A stretch of DNA of 64,000 nucleotides from Chryseobacterium cheonjiense (GCF_012927265.1 NZ_JABBGF010000001.1:62001-126000), one strand, 5' to 3'. Counted from the stretch's first letter, positions 27,288-37,027 are shown. Notes: generated by a model from the sequence alone, not told the origin. A program made the numbers and translations.

Positions 27288-28385
27288 ATGAAGAGAAAAG
27301 ATATCAGTTATTTGATACGCGTAATTGCTTTGTTTTGGTTTTTAACTAAAATATGGAGTTATAAAACGTGGGTTACAGAAAGAGTTTATCCAGTAATTCC
27401 ACCAATTGAAAAATTGGAAAATATTCCCAATTTTTTCCACCATTTTTTATTTAGTTTTTCTCTTTTATGTTTACTGACAGTCTTTTTTTTAAGAATACAT
27501 CGCTGGTTGCTGATTGCCCTGTTTTTTTCTGAAGTGATAAGCTGCTTATTGGATACTGTAAGATGGCAGCCTTGGGAATATATGTATTTGTGTTTTTTAC
27601 TTATGGTGATTATCAATTTCTATAAACCTGAAAATATTGTATTATTAAGTCATCTATTCCTGGTCTCGATTTATTTATTTAGTGGGTTGCATAAAATCAA
27701 CCGTGATTTTCTTTCTGTGGTATGGTTGAATATGTTTTTGATAGATTTTCTAGGGTTGTCAATGGAATTTATTTTAAAATATAAACTATTTTTCATGGGA
27801 CTGCTGATTCCGGTTATTGAAATCTCTTTAGCACTTTTACTTTTGCTTTCAAATTATAAAAAGACTATCAGTTATCTTTTAATTACGATGCATATAAGCA
27901 TTTTGATTTTTATCGGTCCGTTTGGTTTACAGTATAATTCAGTTGTCTGGCCATGGAATTTAGCAATAATATTTATAATTCTTGTTATTTATTCTAAACC
28001 AATTGAATTTTCTTACAGAACCGTCACGCATAATTTTTATTGGCTGGTTCTTTGGTTCTTAATGCCCGTATTAAGCTTTTTTGACGGCTGGTACCAATAC
28101 TTCTCTTTTAACTTATATTCAGGAAAGGGTGACCAGATGTATATCTGTTTTTCAGATACCGAAAAAGAATTTCAGCCTTATTTTGAGCACTCTGCTAATC
28201 ATGTTTGCGGAACGGCATCAGTTGTCAATCTTCAAAACTGGGCATTGCAGGAAATAAAATCTGCACCAATTCCTGAAACTGAAATATATAATAAGATTGC
28301 AGTTTATTTAAAGCAAAAATATGGAAACGATAAAGTGAAAGTCATTCTTTATAATCCCAACAGAAAAGTCAAAAAAGAGCTTTAG
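27288..28385 (+). CDS. Polytopic membrane protein of unknown function
   Basis: The 365-residue product has about nine hydrophobic helices over residues 10-260, with RWQPWEYMYLCFLLMV and YLFSGLHKINRDF between them, and a soluble C-terminal part of about 100 residues (DPYFEHSANHVCGTASVVN-like, QNWALQEI). The helix layout with SGLHKIN is reminiscent of HTTM-type membrane proteins, but I cannot place it firmly. The open frame starts with TTG at 27285; the ATG at 27288 is the better start. It lies convergent with the YigZ gene, with two bases between stops. Confidence 0.55.
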   Translation: MKRKDISYLIRVIALFWFLTKIWSYKTWVTERVYPVIPPIEKLENIPNFFHHFLFSFSLLCLLTVFFLRIHRWLLIALFFSEVISCLLDTVRWQPWEYMYLCFLLMVIINFYKPENIVLLSHLFLVSIYLFSGLHKINRDFLSVVWLNMFLIDFLGLSMEFILKYKLFFMGLLIPVIEISLALLLLLSNYKKTISYLLITMHISILIFIGPFGLQYNSVVWPWNLAIIFIILVIYSKPIEFSYRTVTHNFYWLVLWFLMPVLSFFDGWYQYFSFNLYSGKGDQMYICFSDTEKEFQPYFEHSANHVCGTASVVNLQNWALQEIKSAPIPETEIYNKIAVYLKQKYGNDKVKVILYNPNRKVKKEL

Positions 28386-28387
28386 TC

Positions 28388-28987
28388 TCAAAATTTATAA
28401 TCTACAAATTGTATATTTTTAAGGGCTTCAGCGATCGCTTCGCGGTGCTTTAATTTAATTTTGGCGGTAATTGCAGCCTTTTCACGGGAATCAAAATTGA
28501 CGATTTTTGCGTCGAATTTCGACAGTAAAGTGAAAATGATATTCTGTTGATTAAAATTAAATTGTATTTGAATATCAATTTCCAGTTCCTTTATAATAGT
28601 ATTGGCTTCCTCTAAGGTCATTTTAGCAGATTCCTTATACGTTTTTACCAGTCCGGAAACCCCTAATTTTGTGCCACCGTAGTATCGTACAACAATAACA
28701 ATGACATTGGTGATCTCGTTGGCCAAAAGCTGATTGTAAATGGGCAGCCCTGCACTTCCTGACGGCTCTCCGTCGTCATTGGCACGATAATTTTCTCCGC
28801 TGAGTCCCATTCTGTATGCATAACAATGATGCGTTGCTTTCGGATGCTCAGCCCGTATTTTTTCTAAGATATTTTTAAGTTCTTCCTCATTATTTATGGG
28901 GTAAGCAAATCCTATGAACTTGCTTCCTTTTTCTTTTAATAAAATGTTTTCTACGGGTTTTTCTATCGTTTTATATTCGAACAACAT
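28388..28987 (-). CDS. YigZ / IMPACT-family protein
   Basis: The 199-residue protein carries the UPF0029 (IMPACT) signature KATHHCYAYRMG...ANDDGEPSGSAGLPI and the later VIVVRYYGGTKLGVSGL, followed by a ferredoxin-like C-terminal domain. Family members bind RNA or regulate translation; the bacterial role is not settled. I chose the Met at 28987 (MLFEYKTIEKP), where homologues begin; a start at 28999 would add four residues. Confidence 0.85.
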   Translation of the reverse strand: MLFEYKTIEKPVENILLKEKGSKFIGFAYPINNEEELKNILEKIRAEHPKATHHCYAYRMGLSGENYRANDDGEPSGSAGLPIYNQLLANEITNVIVIVVRYYGGTKLGVSGLVKTYKESAKMTLEEANTIIKELEIDIQIQFNFNQQNIIFTLLSKFDAKIVNFDSREKAAITAKIKLKHREAIAEALKNIQFVDYKF

Positions 28988-29027
28988 CACAGTCTGCATT
29001 AATGTACAAAAATACTAAAAAGAAAAT

Positions 29028-29047
29028 GAGCCTCTTTAAAGGCTCAG
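29028..29047 (-). terminator. Hairpin terminator after the small peptide gene
   Basis: TGAGCCT at 29028-29034 pairs with AGGCTCA at 29041-29047. On the minus strand the hairpin is followed by ATTTTCTTTTT. It is 52 bases downstream of the peptide stop. Confidence 0.6.
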
Positions 29048-29098
29048 ATAATAAATATTTATTCAAAATTTATTCAGCGGATTAATCTATGGAACTCT

Positions 29099-29245
29099 TT
29101 AACATGCAAACACGGAACACCTGCCAAATTGGTTCATACACAACGGCCAGCCGCAGCCATCATCTACCCATGGAGCTTTTACGGCTCCGGCAACTTTTTT
29201 TAATTCTGCTCTTGTTAAAGGCTTGAATTTTTTTAAATTTTTCAT
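29099..29245 (-). CDS. Cysteine-rich bacteriocin-like peptide precursor (48 residues)
   Basis: The frame encodes a basic leader, MKNLKKFKPLTRAELKKVAG, then a core of about 28 residues with Cys31, Cys36, Cys43 and Cys48, ending on the last cysteine. The leader matches the LSRxELKxIxGG pattern of the small 'bacteriocin-like' precursors of Chryseobacterium and of double-glycine peptides exported by peptidase-containing ABC transporters. Here the usual GG is GA. No processing or export gene lies next to it. It has its own terminator, and ribD lies 102 bases further upstream. Whether it is secreted, disulphide-bonded or modified is inference. Confidence 0.75.
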   Translation of the reverse strand: MKNLKKFKPLTRAELKKVAGAVKAPWVDDGCGWPLCMNQFGRCSVFAC

Positions 29246-29346
29246 AATAATTTGTTTTTGGTTTTCCTACTTTCTAAGCTTTTTAGATTTCGTTATTGGT
29301 AACTAAATTAATTAAATTATTAATATAATTCAAATTATTATGATAT

Positions 29347-30369
29347 TTATTTGTTTTTATAGAATAAAACTGCGTTATCACGTAATTCTTCTGACCTTTC
29401 AGGGTCTTTTTCAAACTGCGGTGCCCGGGTTCCGTTTAGAAGTTTCAGATTCTTATTTTCAATAACAATAGCTTCATCCCAAAGATTTTCATTGATAAAT
29501 TGCTGTAAAGTGAATCTTCCACCTTCTATAATGACCGACTGGATCTGCTCTTTATATAAAGCACTCATCAGTTCGTTCAGAAAATTTTCCTTTTTAATTT
29601 TAATAAAATGCAGATTTTCAGTTTTTTCCTCTTTAACAGTATTAAAGATTAGAGTTCTTGCTTCTTTATTATAGATGTTAAAATCCAGCGGAACTTTTAA
29701 ATTAAAATCAATTAAAATCCTGATCGGATTTTCTCCTTCTACATTTCTTACGGTGAGGGCAGGATTGTCATTAAGTGCTGTTTGTGTACCGACAAGAATC
29801 GCGTGTTCATCTGCTCTTAATTGGTGAACAAACTGATTTACCAGAGAGTTTGAGATGGAAACGGGCTGAAAGTCCTTGTCCATAAAACCGTCACCCGATT
29901 GGGCCCATTTCAGGATAATGTAGGGTCTTTTCTTTTCATGATAGGTAAAAAATCTTTTATTTAAAGCATTACATTCTCCTTCAAGAATTCCTGAAACGAC
30001 TTCTATTCCTGCATCCTGAATAATTTTTTTTCCTTTTCCGTTGACTTTGTCGTGAGAATCCATAGCGCCGATCACAACTTTTTTGAATCCTAGTTCTTTT
30101 ATTTTCAGGGCACACGGCGGCGTTTTTCCGTAATGTGCACAGGGTTCCAATGATACATAAATGGTAGACTCCGGGATAAGCGAGCGGTCTTTAACAGAAT
30201 TAATAGCATTTATTTCCGCATGGTTTTCTCCTGCTTTTTGGTGATAACCTTCACCGATAATGATATCGTTATGCACAATTACGCTTCCTACCAGCGGATT
30301 CGGGTAGGTTTTGCCGAGTGCTTTACCGGCAAGTTCGATACATCTTTTAATATAAAATTCGTCCTGCAT
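29347..30369 (-). CDS. ribD: Bifunctional riboflavin biosynthesis deaminase/reductase
   Basis: RibD performs the deaminase and reductase steps that turn the GTP cyclohydrolase II product into 5-amino-6-ribitylamino-pyrimidinedione. The 340-residue protein has the zinc deaminase site GENHAEINAI...SLEPCAHYGKTPPC and a C-terminal reductase domain (ILKWAQSGDGFM, IIEGGRFTLQQFIN). I chose the ATG at 30369 (MQDEFYIKRCIELA); an in-frame Met at 30393 adds eight residues not seen in the family. No FMN riboswitch is visible upstream. Confidence 0.93.
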   Translation of the reverse strand: MQDEFYIKRCIELAGKALGKTYPNPLVGSVIVHNDIIIGEGYHQKAGENHAEINAINSVKDRSLIPESTIYVSLEPCAHYGKTPPCALKIKELGFKKVVIGAMDSHDKVNGKGKKIIQDAGIEVVSGILEGECNALNKRFFTYHEKKRPYIILKWAQSGDGFMDKDFQPVSISNSLVNQFVHQLRADEHAILVGTQTALNDNPALTVRNVEGENPIRILIDFNLKVPLDFNIYNKEARTLIFNTVKEEKTENLHFIKIKKENFLNELMSALYKEQIQSVIIEGGRFTLQQFINENLWDEAIVIENKNLKLLNGTRAPQFEKDPERSEELRDNAVLFYKNK

Positions 30370-30430
30370 GTTTAATGAAAAAAGCGAAGACAAATTACTT
30401 TGCTCCGCCTTTTTTAGATTTTAAGTTATA

Positions 30431-32236
30431 TTATTCTCCGGCAATAATGCTGTGAAGATTTTGTTTCAACGTTTCCAAATGAGCTTTTTTCTCTTCAATA
30501 GAATCAAAAGTTTCCTTTAAAAGCGGGTTTTCTCTGGAAGGATTTTTGAAGAAAGCAAGGTTATTTTCCAGTTTCACAATTTCAGCTTCGAGATCAGAAA
30601 TCTGGCTCTTCATCTTTCTTGCTTTATCAGTCAGCTGATTTTCAGATAGGCCTTCTTCTTTGAGTTCAAGTTCGTTGATTTTATTGAGTTTAAGTTTTTC
30701 TCTCAATGTTTTATTAAACTCGGTGTTGATTGAAATTTTATCTCTCGGAACTTTACCGATATTGTTCCAGGCGGTTTTTATGGCCTCAATTTTTTCAATG
30801 CTGCCTTCTTCATTGGTAACTGTTTTCAGTTCATCAAGAAGTACTTTCTTATTTTTATAATTTTCTTTCCAGTTATCGGTAGAAGCATTGCTTTTTTCCC
30901 TGTAGTTGTTGAAAAATGCGTTGCAGGCATCACGGAATTCGTCCCAGATTTTATTGGTCATGCTCTTAGGAACATGTCCTATTTTTTTCCAGTCTTCCTG
31001 AAGTTTTTTAAATAAAGGTACGGCAATGTCCCATTCTTCATTATTCTGATTATCTTTTGCTGTCTGAATAAGCTTTAGCTTTTCTTCAAGATTGGCCTGC
31101 TGAGAACCTTTTAATGATTTGTAATACGTATTTTTCGTAGTATTGAAGCCTCTTAATGTTGTTTTAAAATCATTCCAGTTCTGATTGGAAAGTTTTCTTG
31201 GAACGCTTCCGGTTTTCAGGAATTCCGATCTTAATTCTTCCACTCTTCTGATGGCGTTCTGCCAGTAATTGTGGTTCGGATTTTCAGATGGTTCTGAAAG
31301 TTTTTTGATTTCGGCGATAATCTGATTTTTCTTCTCAAGATTTTCGTTTTGCTCTGTTTCAATGGCTGCCGAAAGTTCTGATTTTCTTTCGTGAATTTTA
31401 TTGGAAATTTCTTTGAATTCTTCCCATGTTTTTTCACGGAATTCTTCGGCTACCGGTTCCGCTTCTTCTTTCCAGAGTTTATGGAGGTACTGGAGCTCAT
31501 TCAGTGCTTTTTGAATCACAGGCTCCTGTTCAAGCTGCTTTGCACGTTCTATAATGTGCTGTCTTTTTTCAAGATTATGGCTGTATTCCTGTTCAAGAAA
31601 TTCTTTGTTGAGATCCAGCATCTGATAAAACTGATTCAGGTGATGGAAATAATTATTGTTAAGAATTTTAAACTCAGACTTTGCTACCTGTCCTGCCTTC
31701 GACCAGTCTTCTTTGATTTCTCTTATCGATTTGAAAAGATTGGTGCCGGGTTCAGAATTAGTATATAGATTTTTAAGCCTTTCAATAATATTCTGTCGGT
31801 GGTCCAGATTTTTCTTCTGCTCTTCTTCCTGACCTTTCTGGTAAGCATCATGTTTTTCCCTGAATATATTCACCAGAGCTGAAAATCTTGCCTGGGAAGG
31901 GTGCTCGTAGCTGAAGTTTTCGGGAGCGTTTCCGGCATCAGTATATTCGTGTTTTTTATCTTCCACCTCATCATGGATGTAATGACTTGCTTTTTCTTTA
32001 AGCTGATTGAATTTTTTGAAATCCTCACCGGCATTAGGAGCGTTGATGATCTTTTCCATTTCCTTCAACGTATCAGCCAGGGAGAGGTCTACCTCTTCAT
32101 GTTCTTCATCCTGTTCATGTTCTTCAACTTCAAAGTTTTCATTCTTAGGGGTAACGTCTTCTGAATTTTCTTCCAAAGATTCCGGAGTAAAGTTTTTGTT
32201 TTCCTCGTTTTCAGAAAGGTTGTTTTCTGTAGTCAT
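30431..32236 (-). CDS. DUF349 repeat protein
   Basis: The 601-residue cytoplasmic protein has a very acidic N-terminal stretch (residues 1-60) and then at least five helical repeats of about 75 residues with W(K) and F-D-EFR signatures (AVPLFKKLQEDWKKIGHVP, NKIWDEFRDACNAFFNNYR, AIKTAWNNIGKVPRDK), which define DUF349. A C-terminal coiled coil (residues about 540-600) follows. The function of DUF349 proteins is unknown. A TAnnTTTG match on the minus strand lies at 32297-32304, 61 bases upstream. Confidence 0.85.
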   Translation of the reverse strand: MTTENNLSENEENKNFTPESLEENSEDVTPKNENFEVEEHEQDEEHEEVDLSLADTLKEMEKIINAPNAGEDFKKFNQLKEKASHYIHDEVEDKKHEYTDAGNAPENFSYEHPSQARFSALVNIFREKHDAYQKGQEEEQKKNLDHRQNIIERLKNLYTNSEPGTNLFKSIREIKEDWSKAGQVAKSEFKILNNNYFHHLNQFYQMLDLNKEFLEQEYSHNLEKRQHIIERAKQLEQEPVIQKALNELQYLHKLWKEEAEPVAEEFREKTWEEFKEISNKIHERKSELSAAIETEQNENLEKKNQIIAEIKKLSEPSENPNHNYWQNAIRRVEELRSEFLKTGSVPRKLSNQNWNDFKTTLRGFNTTKNTYYKSLKGSQQANLEEKLKLIQTAKDNQNNEEWDIAVPLFKKLQEDWKKIGHVPKSMTNKIWDEFRDACNAFFNNYREKSNASTDNWKENYKNKKVLLDELKTVTNEEGSIEKIEAIKTAWNNIGKVPRDKISINTEFNKTLREKLKLNKINELELKEEGLSENQLTDKARKMKSQISDLEAEIVKLENNLAFFKNPSRENPLLKETFDSIEEKKAHLETLKQNLHSIIAGE

Positions 32237-32317
32237 AGCAAATCGTTTATTGTGAGTGGCATTAAAATATATCCTCTAAATATAGAGCAAAAAAGCCAAA
32301 TATAGTACTAATTTATG

Positions 32318-33055
32318 TTATTTTTTTTGAAAGTTCCAAATTTCCCAGGCTTTTTCTGCCTGCTGTTCAAGCATATAATATCCATTCACCGTTTTTGCTC
32401 CTTTTTCGGAGGCTTTAATAATGAATTGCGTGTAGCTTGGGTTGTAAATTAAATCAATAATCAGGTGTTCTTTTGTGATGCTGCCAAAGGGAAAATCCAG
32501 GCAGTCGTCTACATTTGGGAAGGTTCCCACCGGAGTACACTGGATAATGATTTTATGATCTTCAACCGTCTTTTCATCAAGATTATCATAATTAATTTCC
32601 GTTTTCCTGGAAACGGTAACGGATGGAATATTATTTTTATCCAGAACATATTTTACAGCTTTTGCCGCTCCGCCGTTTCCTAATATGATTGCCGATTCCT
32701 GATGAGGCTTTTTGTGAAGAAGTAATGTTTTTTCAAATCCGAAAGCATCTGTATTGTAACCTATTCTTTTTCCGTTTTCAATTACAACACAATTCACTGC
32801 CCCGATTTTTTTTGCTTCATCACTGAGATCATCCAGGTAATCAATGATCTTTTCCTTGTAGGGAATTGTTACATTGAAACCCAGCAGATCAGGATGGGTG
32901 AACAAGTCATTCACCTCGTCAATTTCCGTTAAATCAAAAATATTATAAGAATAGCCTTTCAGCATGAGTTTTTGAAATTTGTCTTCAAAGAATTTTTTAG
33001 AGAAAGAATAAGAAACGTTTCTCCCGATGAGGCCTAATTTTTTGCTGGAATCCAT
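32318..33055 (-). CDS. aroE: Shikimate dehydrogenase
   Basis: AroE reduces 3-dehydroshikimate with NADPH in aromatic amino acid synthesis. The 245-residue protein shows the substrate-binding GLIGRNVSYSFSKKFF, the catalytic Lys in GFNVTIPYKEKI, the Asp in GYNTDAFGF and the NADPH loop ILGNGGAAKAVKYVL. It is slightly shorter than E. coli AroE (272), typical for Flavobacteriia. Confidence 0.93.
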   Translation of the reverse strand: MDSSKKLGLIGRNVSYSFSKKFFEDKFQKLMLKGYSYNIFDLTEIDEVNDLFTHPDLLGFNVTIPYKEKIIDYLDDLSDEAKKIGAVNCVVIENGKRIGYNTDAFGFEKTLLLHKKPHQESAIILGNGGAAKAVKYVLDKNNIPSVTVSRKTEINYDNLDEKTVEDHKIIIQCTPVGTFPNVDDCLDFPFGSITKEHLIIDLIYNPSYTQFIIKASEKGAKTVNGYYMLEQQAEKAWEIWNFQKK

Positions 33056-33072
33056 ACTATAAAAATAAAAAA

Positions 33073-33095
33073 AAGACCGGAAAAAACCGGCCTTT
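33073..33095 (-). terminator. Terminator after the secreted nuclease gene
   Basis: AAGACCGG and CCGGCCTT pair around an A6 loop. On the minus strand the stem is followed by a run of eight T residues. Confidence 0.8.
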
Positions 33096-33115
33096 TGAAT
33101 AAATATTTTTATGAG

Positions 33116-34921
33116 TTATTCTACTATAAATTTTGTAGAGAAAGAATCTGTTTTAAGGATATAATTTCCTTTAGACAGACCTTTAAGATTGATTTTATTT
33201 GTTGTTTTGAAAGGATTTTCAATTGTTTCAATCAATTTTCCTGAAAAATCATAAATCTGAGCTTTTGTAATTTTATTCAGATTTTCTCCTTTTACAAATA
33301 ATTCATTGTTTTTTACTGGATTTGGGTAAATCATAAAACCTGCTTTATTGCCTGAAGTTTCTGCTGTTCCCAATGTGCTGTAACATGTCCAGCTCAGGTC
33401 GTCAATTGCAATTCTGTTATCTGTTACAGGATTTACAATACTGATAACAATATTCCCGCTGATATTGATGTTATTAATCGTAACAGCTGCAGTAGAGGAA
33501 GATGTGTAAGGAATTGTGCCTACTACTGTACCGTTAATCAGAACATTTAAACTTCCCGCGCTACCCGAAAATTTCAATTGAGCTTTCACGGTTAAGCTTT
33601 CAATTCCACCGGAAATACTAGAGCTTGTAAGGTTTCCGTTTCTTATGGTGATTGCTTTATTTCCTGTTCCGTTAATATTTTGATCTGTTCTTGCATCCGT
33701 TGCAGTCCATGTAATATTATTGCTGGTCCAGGTTTGAGTTGTGTAGCTTGAAGCAGCAGCCGGAATATTTGAGAAATCCTCTGTTCCGCAACTTCCGCCT
33801 GGCTGTCCTCCTGCAAGAGTTGTTCCTGAAGCCGTGTTGCTTGCCGTAGAAGCATTTCCTGCTGCATCTTTTGCAATCACGTAGAAATTATATGTTGTTG
33901 AAGGATTTAATCCTGAAACGGTTGCTGTAGTACCGGTAACGGTTGTATAGAAAGCGCCATCTTTGTAAATGTCATACGCAACAACTCCAATATTATCGGT
34001 AGAAGCAGTCCAGCTTAAAGAAATAGTATTTGAAGTAGGATTGCTGGTTGCTAAATTAGTAGGAGCCGTTGGCGCCTGAGTATCAACCGTAGGAGTTCCC
34101 CAGATCTGATTTACATATTCCGGATGATCAATATATGGATTCCTGTTTCCCTGATATACATATGAGGCATTGTTTCTTGCAATTTCAGTTGCAGAAACAG
34201 GATCTGCTGCATGCCATGCTAATAACTGGTTCAGTTCCCAGGTCTGTAATCCCGGAAAAGCTGAGCCTCCTAACATATTTCCTGTTCCGAAACCTGAAAG
34301 CTGAGATTCATATCTAGTTACGAAATATAAGACCATTCTTGCGATATCTCCCTTAAAAGCATCAACAGGTTCAAAAACCGTCCCCGAATATCCGGGAGAA
34401 ACAGACGCTCCCAGTTTGGATCCGTTTTGAGATGTAAAAGAAGCCGATCCTACTTTTCCGAAAGGAAAGTTTGATCTCATTCCGTTTACTTTTCCATCTG
34501 TCGGTCTGATGAAATGAATATCTGAAACCATCGGAGCGTTGCTGTTGAATAAACTTTGAGGAACGATATGCTCCCTGTTGTAACAGTCACCTTCGCTGTT
34601 ATAATTTCCACATTGCACTCCGGGATAGCTGTACGAGTAAGGATCTGTTCCGTTAGGATTCTCGGAATACATATCTAAAACAGTATTATCGTTTTCCAAT
34701 CCCGGAATTCCTGCGATATTATCGCGATCCGTTGTTGCATAACCACTATACAGGGCACTATAACCATTGTCTACATGACCGTTGGTAATAATTTGTTTTA
34801 GTTTGGTTTTTAAAGCAGCTCCGGAGAGACTTGCCGTTCCGTCATAGTAACCGGTTGGGATCTGAGCAAATGCACTGATGAATGCAAAACTCATTAATAA
34901 AGAGAATAAAGTACGTTTCAT
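33116..34921 (-). CDS. Secreted EndA-type endonuclease with FN3 domain and type IX sorting tail
   Basis: The 601-residue protein has a signal peptide (RTLFSLLMSFAFISAFAQ). Residues about 20-270 match the endonuclease I / NucM family, with YNREHIVPQSLF...SDIHFIRPTDGKVNGMRSNFPFG providing the His and metal ligands. A fibronectin type III domain follows (residues about 285-370), then a jelly-roll-like region. The last 80 residues (GFMIYPNPVKNNELFVKGE...IYDFSGKLI...KGNYILKT) form a type A sorting domain for secretion by the type IX system. It likely digests extracellular DNA or RNA for nutrients. Confidence 0.9.
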   Translation of the reverse strand: MKRTLFSLLMSFAFISAFAQIPTGYYDGTASLSGAALKTKLKQIITNGHVDNGYSALYSGYATTDRDNIAGIPGLENDNTVLDMYSENPNGTDPYSYSYPGVQCGNYNSEGDCYNREHIVPQSLFNSNAPMVSDIHFIRPTDGKVNGMRSNFPFGKVGSASFTSQNGSKLGASVSPGYSGTVFEPVDAFKGDIARMVLYFVTRYESQLSGFGTGNMLGGSAFPGLQTWELNQLLAWHAADPVSATEIARNNASYVYQGNRNPYIDHPEYVNQIWGTPTVDTQAPTAPTNLATSNPTSNTISLSWTASTDNIGVVAYDIYKDGAFYTTVTGTTATVSGLNPSTTYNFYVIAKDAAGNASTASNTASGTTLAGGQPGGSCGTEDFSNIPAAASSYTTQTWTSNNITWTATDARTDQNINGTGNKAITIRNGNLTSSSISGGIESLTVKAQLKFSGSAGSLNVLINGTVVGTIPYTSSSTAAVTINNINISGNIVISIVNPVTDNRIAIDDLSWTCYSTLGTAETSGNKAGFMIYPNPVKNNELFVKGENLNKITKAQIYDFSGKLIETIENPFKTTNKINLKGLSKGNYILKTDSFSTKFIVE

Positions 34922-34969
34922 TTTTAAAAATTGGGGCGTAAAGGTACGAAAAAATGATAGGTTACGATA

Positions 34970-36175
34970 TTAATTTTTAGTAATATACTCCTTGCTTATT
35001 TTCGAAAATGCCCATGAAATACCGAAACCGAAGATCGCCGCGGTAAGTGCTACGATAAGATAATTTTTGCCTACTATTTTTACGGGGAAAGGCAGTGTTT
35101 CGTTGGCTTTGAAAAATTCGGTGTACTGCTGGAAATAGCATAATGCGGTTCCGAGTATAAGTCCGGAAATAATTCCCAGTACAACAATGAGTATTCCTGT
35201 ATAGAAATAGATCTGACGCAGATGGCTCAAAGGAAATCCCAATGATACCAAAGATTTCGCCTGCTGCTTTTTATCAAGCTGTAAAATAATGATAGCTCCC
35301 GCAAGGTTAAAGGTAGTAATGAAAATAACCAATGCGAAAATCAAATAGATGAAGAGTTTTTCCGTGTTGATCATTTTCCAGAAAGCGGCGTTTTCTTCTT
35401 CTTTGGTTTTGATTTCAATATTTTTGCCCAAAGCAGAAAGAAGCTGTTGTTTTACGGAATTGGTATTGTCTGAATTTTTTAACGTAATAACAATTTGATA
35501 AGCAGAGTGTTTTGGTAGATCCAATAATTCTTCTGTGAGCTCAATCGGTGAAATAATATAGTTGTCCAGCTGATCTTTTCCGGGGAATACCCCTGTTACC
35601 AGGATATCTTTTTTATTGTATATATCCTCTTCTTTGTTAATGATTCCGGTGCCCGGTTTAGGCATAAACAATGTGGCATAATCGGAATTAGAAGATACAG
35701 GGATGGAAAGCCTGTTGTCCAGTGAATTTTCCATCAAAACTTCATTGGAATATTTAAAACCCGGGTAAGCTCCGTAGAAAATGTCTTTATCAATAGGATT
35801 TACTTTTGTATAAGCAGAATCCACCCCTCTCAGATAGGCAATATCACCTTTTCCGTTGTAGCTGATATAAACTTTTTCCTCAATTACTCTTGAAAAGTGG
35901 TTTATTTCTTTATTGTTTTTAAGAACGGAATTTATCTTATCAAAATCTTTCAGTGTTTTCCCCGAAGTACTTTTAATAGTAAGATCTGCGTGGAGATTGG
36001 AAATGAGTTCCTGATTGAGGTCTTCAAGTCCTGAAAATACTGAAATAATCACGAACATTGCAGTAACGGCAACCGTCATAGCCCCGACTGCAAGCCACGT
36101 AATGAACGTAACAGCCGTACTCCCTTTTTTTGCTAAAAGGTACCGGGATGCTATATAAAATGCAATGTTCTTCAA
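34970..36175 (-). CDS. FtsX/LolE-type ABC transporter permease
   Basis: The 401-residue protein has an N-terminal membrane helix (VTFITWLAVGAMTVAVTAMFVIISVFSGLE), a periplasmic MacB-like domain of about 210 residues and three C-terminal helices with the FtsX motif (SLVSLGFPLSHLRQIYFYTG). This is the layout of LolC/LolE subunits that release lipoproteins from the inner membrane. No ATPase gene is adjacent, so the partner must be elsewhere. It starts 3 bases after rbfA. Confidence 0.82.
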   Translation of the reverse strand: MKNIAFYIASRYLLAKKGSTAVTFITWLAVGAMTVAVTAMFVIISVFSGLEDLNQELISNLHADLTIKSTSGKTLKDFDKINSVLKNNKEINHFSRVIEEKVYISYNGKGDIAYLRGVDSAYTKVNPIDKDIFYGAYPGFKYSNEVLMENSLDNRLSIPVSSNSDYATLFMPKPGTGIINKEEDIYNKKDILVTGVFPGKDQLDNYIISPIELTEELLDLPKHSAYQIVITLKNSDNTNSVKQQLLSALGKNIEIKTKEEENAAFWKMINTEKLFIYLIFALVIFITTFNLAGAIIILQLDKKQQAKSLVSLGFPLSHLRQIYFYTGILIVVLGIISGLILGTALCYFQQYTEFFKANETLPFPVKIVGKNYLIVALTAAIFGFGISWAFSKISKEYITKN

Positions 36176-36178
36176 GGG

Positions 36179-36538
36179 TTACAGAATAGGATTATCGCCT
36201 TCGCCTCTTAATTCTCTGTCTAATTTTTCAACATCATCAAGGGTAGTATCCAAATAAAAGTTAAGATTAGGAATCACACGAACCTGTTTTGCCATTTTCT
36301 GGCCGATAAAGTTTCTGTATTGCGCTTTGCTTTCTTCAATCTCCTTCATTACCGCAGAACGGAATTCCTGAGGGAAGATACTGAGATAAATTTTAGCAAT
36401 CCCCAGATCTGCCGTTACTTTTACATCAGATACCGATACCAAAATACCCTGTCCGCTTTCTGCAGCCTGCTTGCGGAAAAGCTCTGCGAAGTCTTCCTGT
36501 ATAATCTGTGCTACTTTTCGTTGTCTGTTACTTTCCAT
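36179..36538 (-). CDS. rbfA: 30S ribosome-binding factor
   Basis: RbfA is a small KH-domain protein needed for 16S rRNA 5'-end processing and cold adaptation. The 119-residue product has the family features RQRKVAQIIQEDFAELF, VTADLGIAKIYLSIFP and IPNLNFYLDTTLDDVEKLDREL. It is the first gene of a two-gene leftward unit with the FtsX-type permease. Confidence 0.93.
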   Translation of the reverse strand: MESNRQRKVAQIIQEDFAELFRKQAAESGQGILVSVSDVKVTADLGIAKIYLSIFPQEFRSAVMKEIEESKAQYRNFIGQKMAKQVRVIPNLNFYLDTTLDDVEKLDRELRGEGDNPIL

Positions 36539-36624
36539 AAGTTGTGCAAATTTAGTACTTTTGTTTGAATTGATACTTTGAAAATTTGAACGTTTATCAA
36601 ATTTACGACATAATTATATAATTT

Positions 36625-37023
36625 ATGAAATTAGAACATATCGGTATTGCCGTAAAATCTTTGGGAGTTTCTGACGAACTTTTTGCCAAACTCTTGGGAA
36701 AGGAATCTTATAAAAAAGAATCTGTGGAAAGGGAAGGAGTGGTTACTTCATTTTATGCAGCAGGTGAAAGTAAAATCGAACTTTTGGAAGCGAGTAAGGA
36801 AGAAAGCCCGATTTCAAAATTTATTGATAAAAAGGGAGAAGGTATTCACCATCTGGCTTTTGGAGTTGATAATATTCTGCAAGAAGTTGAAAGATTAAAA
36901 AAAGAAGGATTTGAATTTATTTCTGAAGAACCAAAGGAAGGTGCTGATAATAAATTAATTGTATTTCTTCATCCTAAATGCACTAATGGAGTCTTGGTAG
37001 AACTTTGTCAAGAAAAGCAATAA
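36625..37023 (+). CDS. mce: Methylmalonyl-CoA epimerase
   Basis: The 132-residue protein is a single vicinal-oxygen-chelate domain that interconverts the R and S forms of methylmalonyl-CoA in propionate and branched-chain metabolism. It shows HIGIAVKSL at the N-terminus, ESKIELLEA, and GIHHLAFGVDNI with the metal-binding His, and ends in HPKCTNGVLVELCQ. It stands alone just before the tRNA gene. Confidence 0.9.
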   Translation: MKLEHIGIAVKSLGVSDELFAKLLGKESYKKESVEREGVVTSFYAAGESKIELLEASKEESPISKFIDKKGEGIHHLAFGVDNILQEVERLKKEGFEFISEEPKEGADNKLIVFLHPKCTNGVLVELCQEKQ

Positions 37024-37027
37024 AAAA

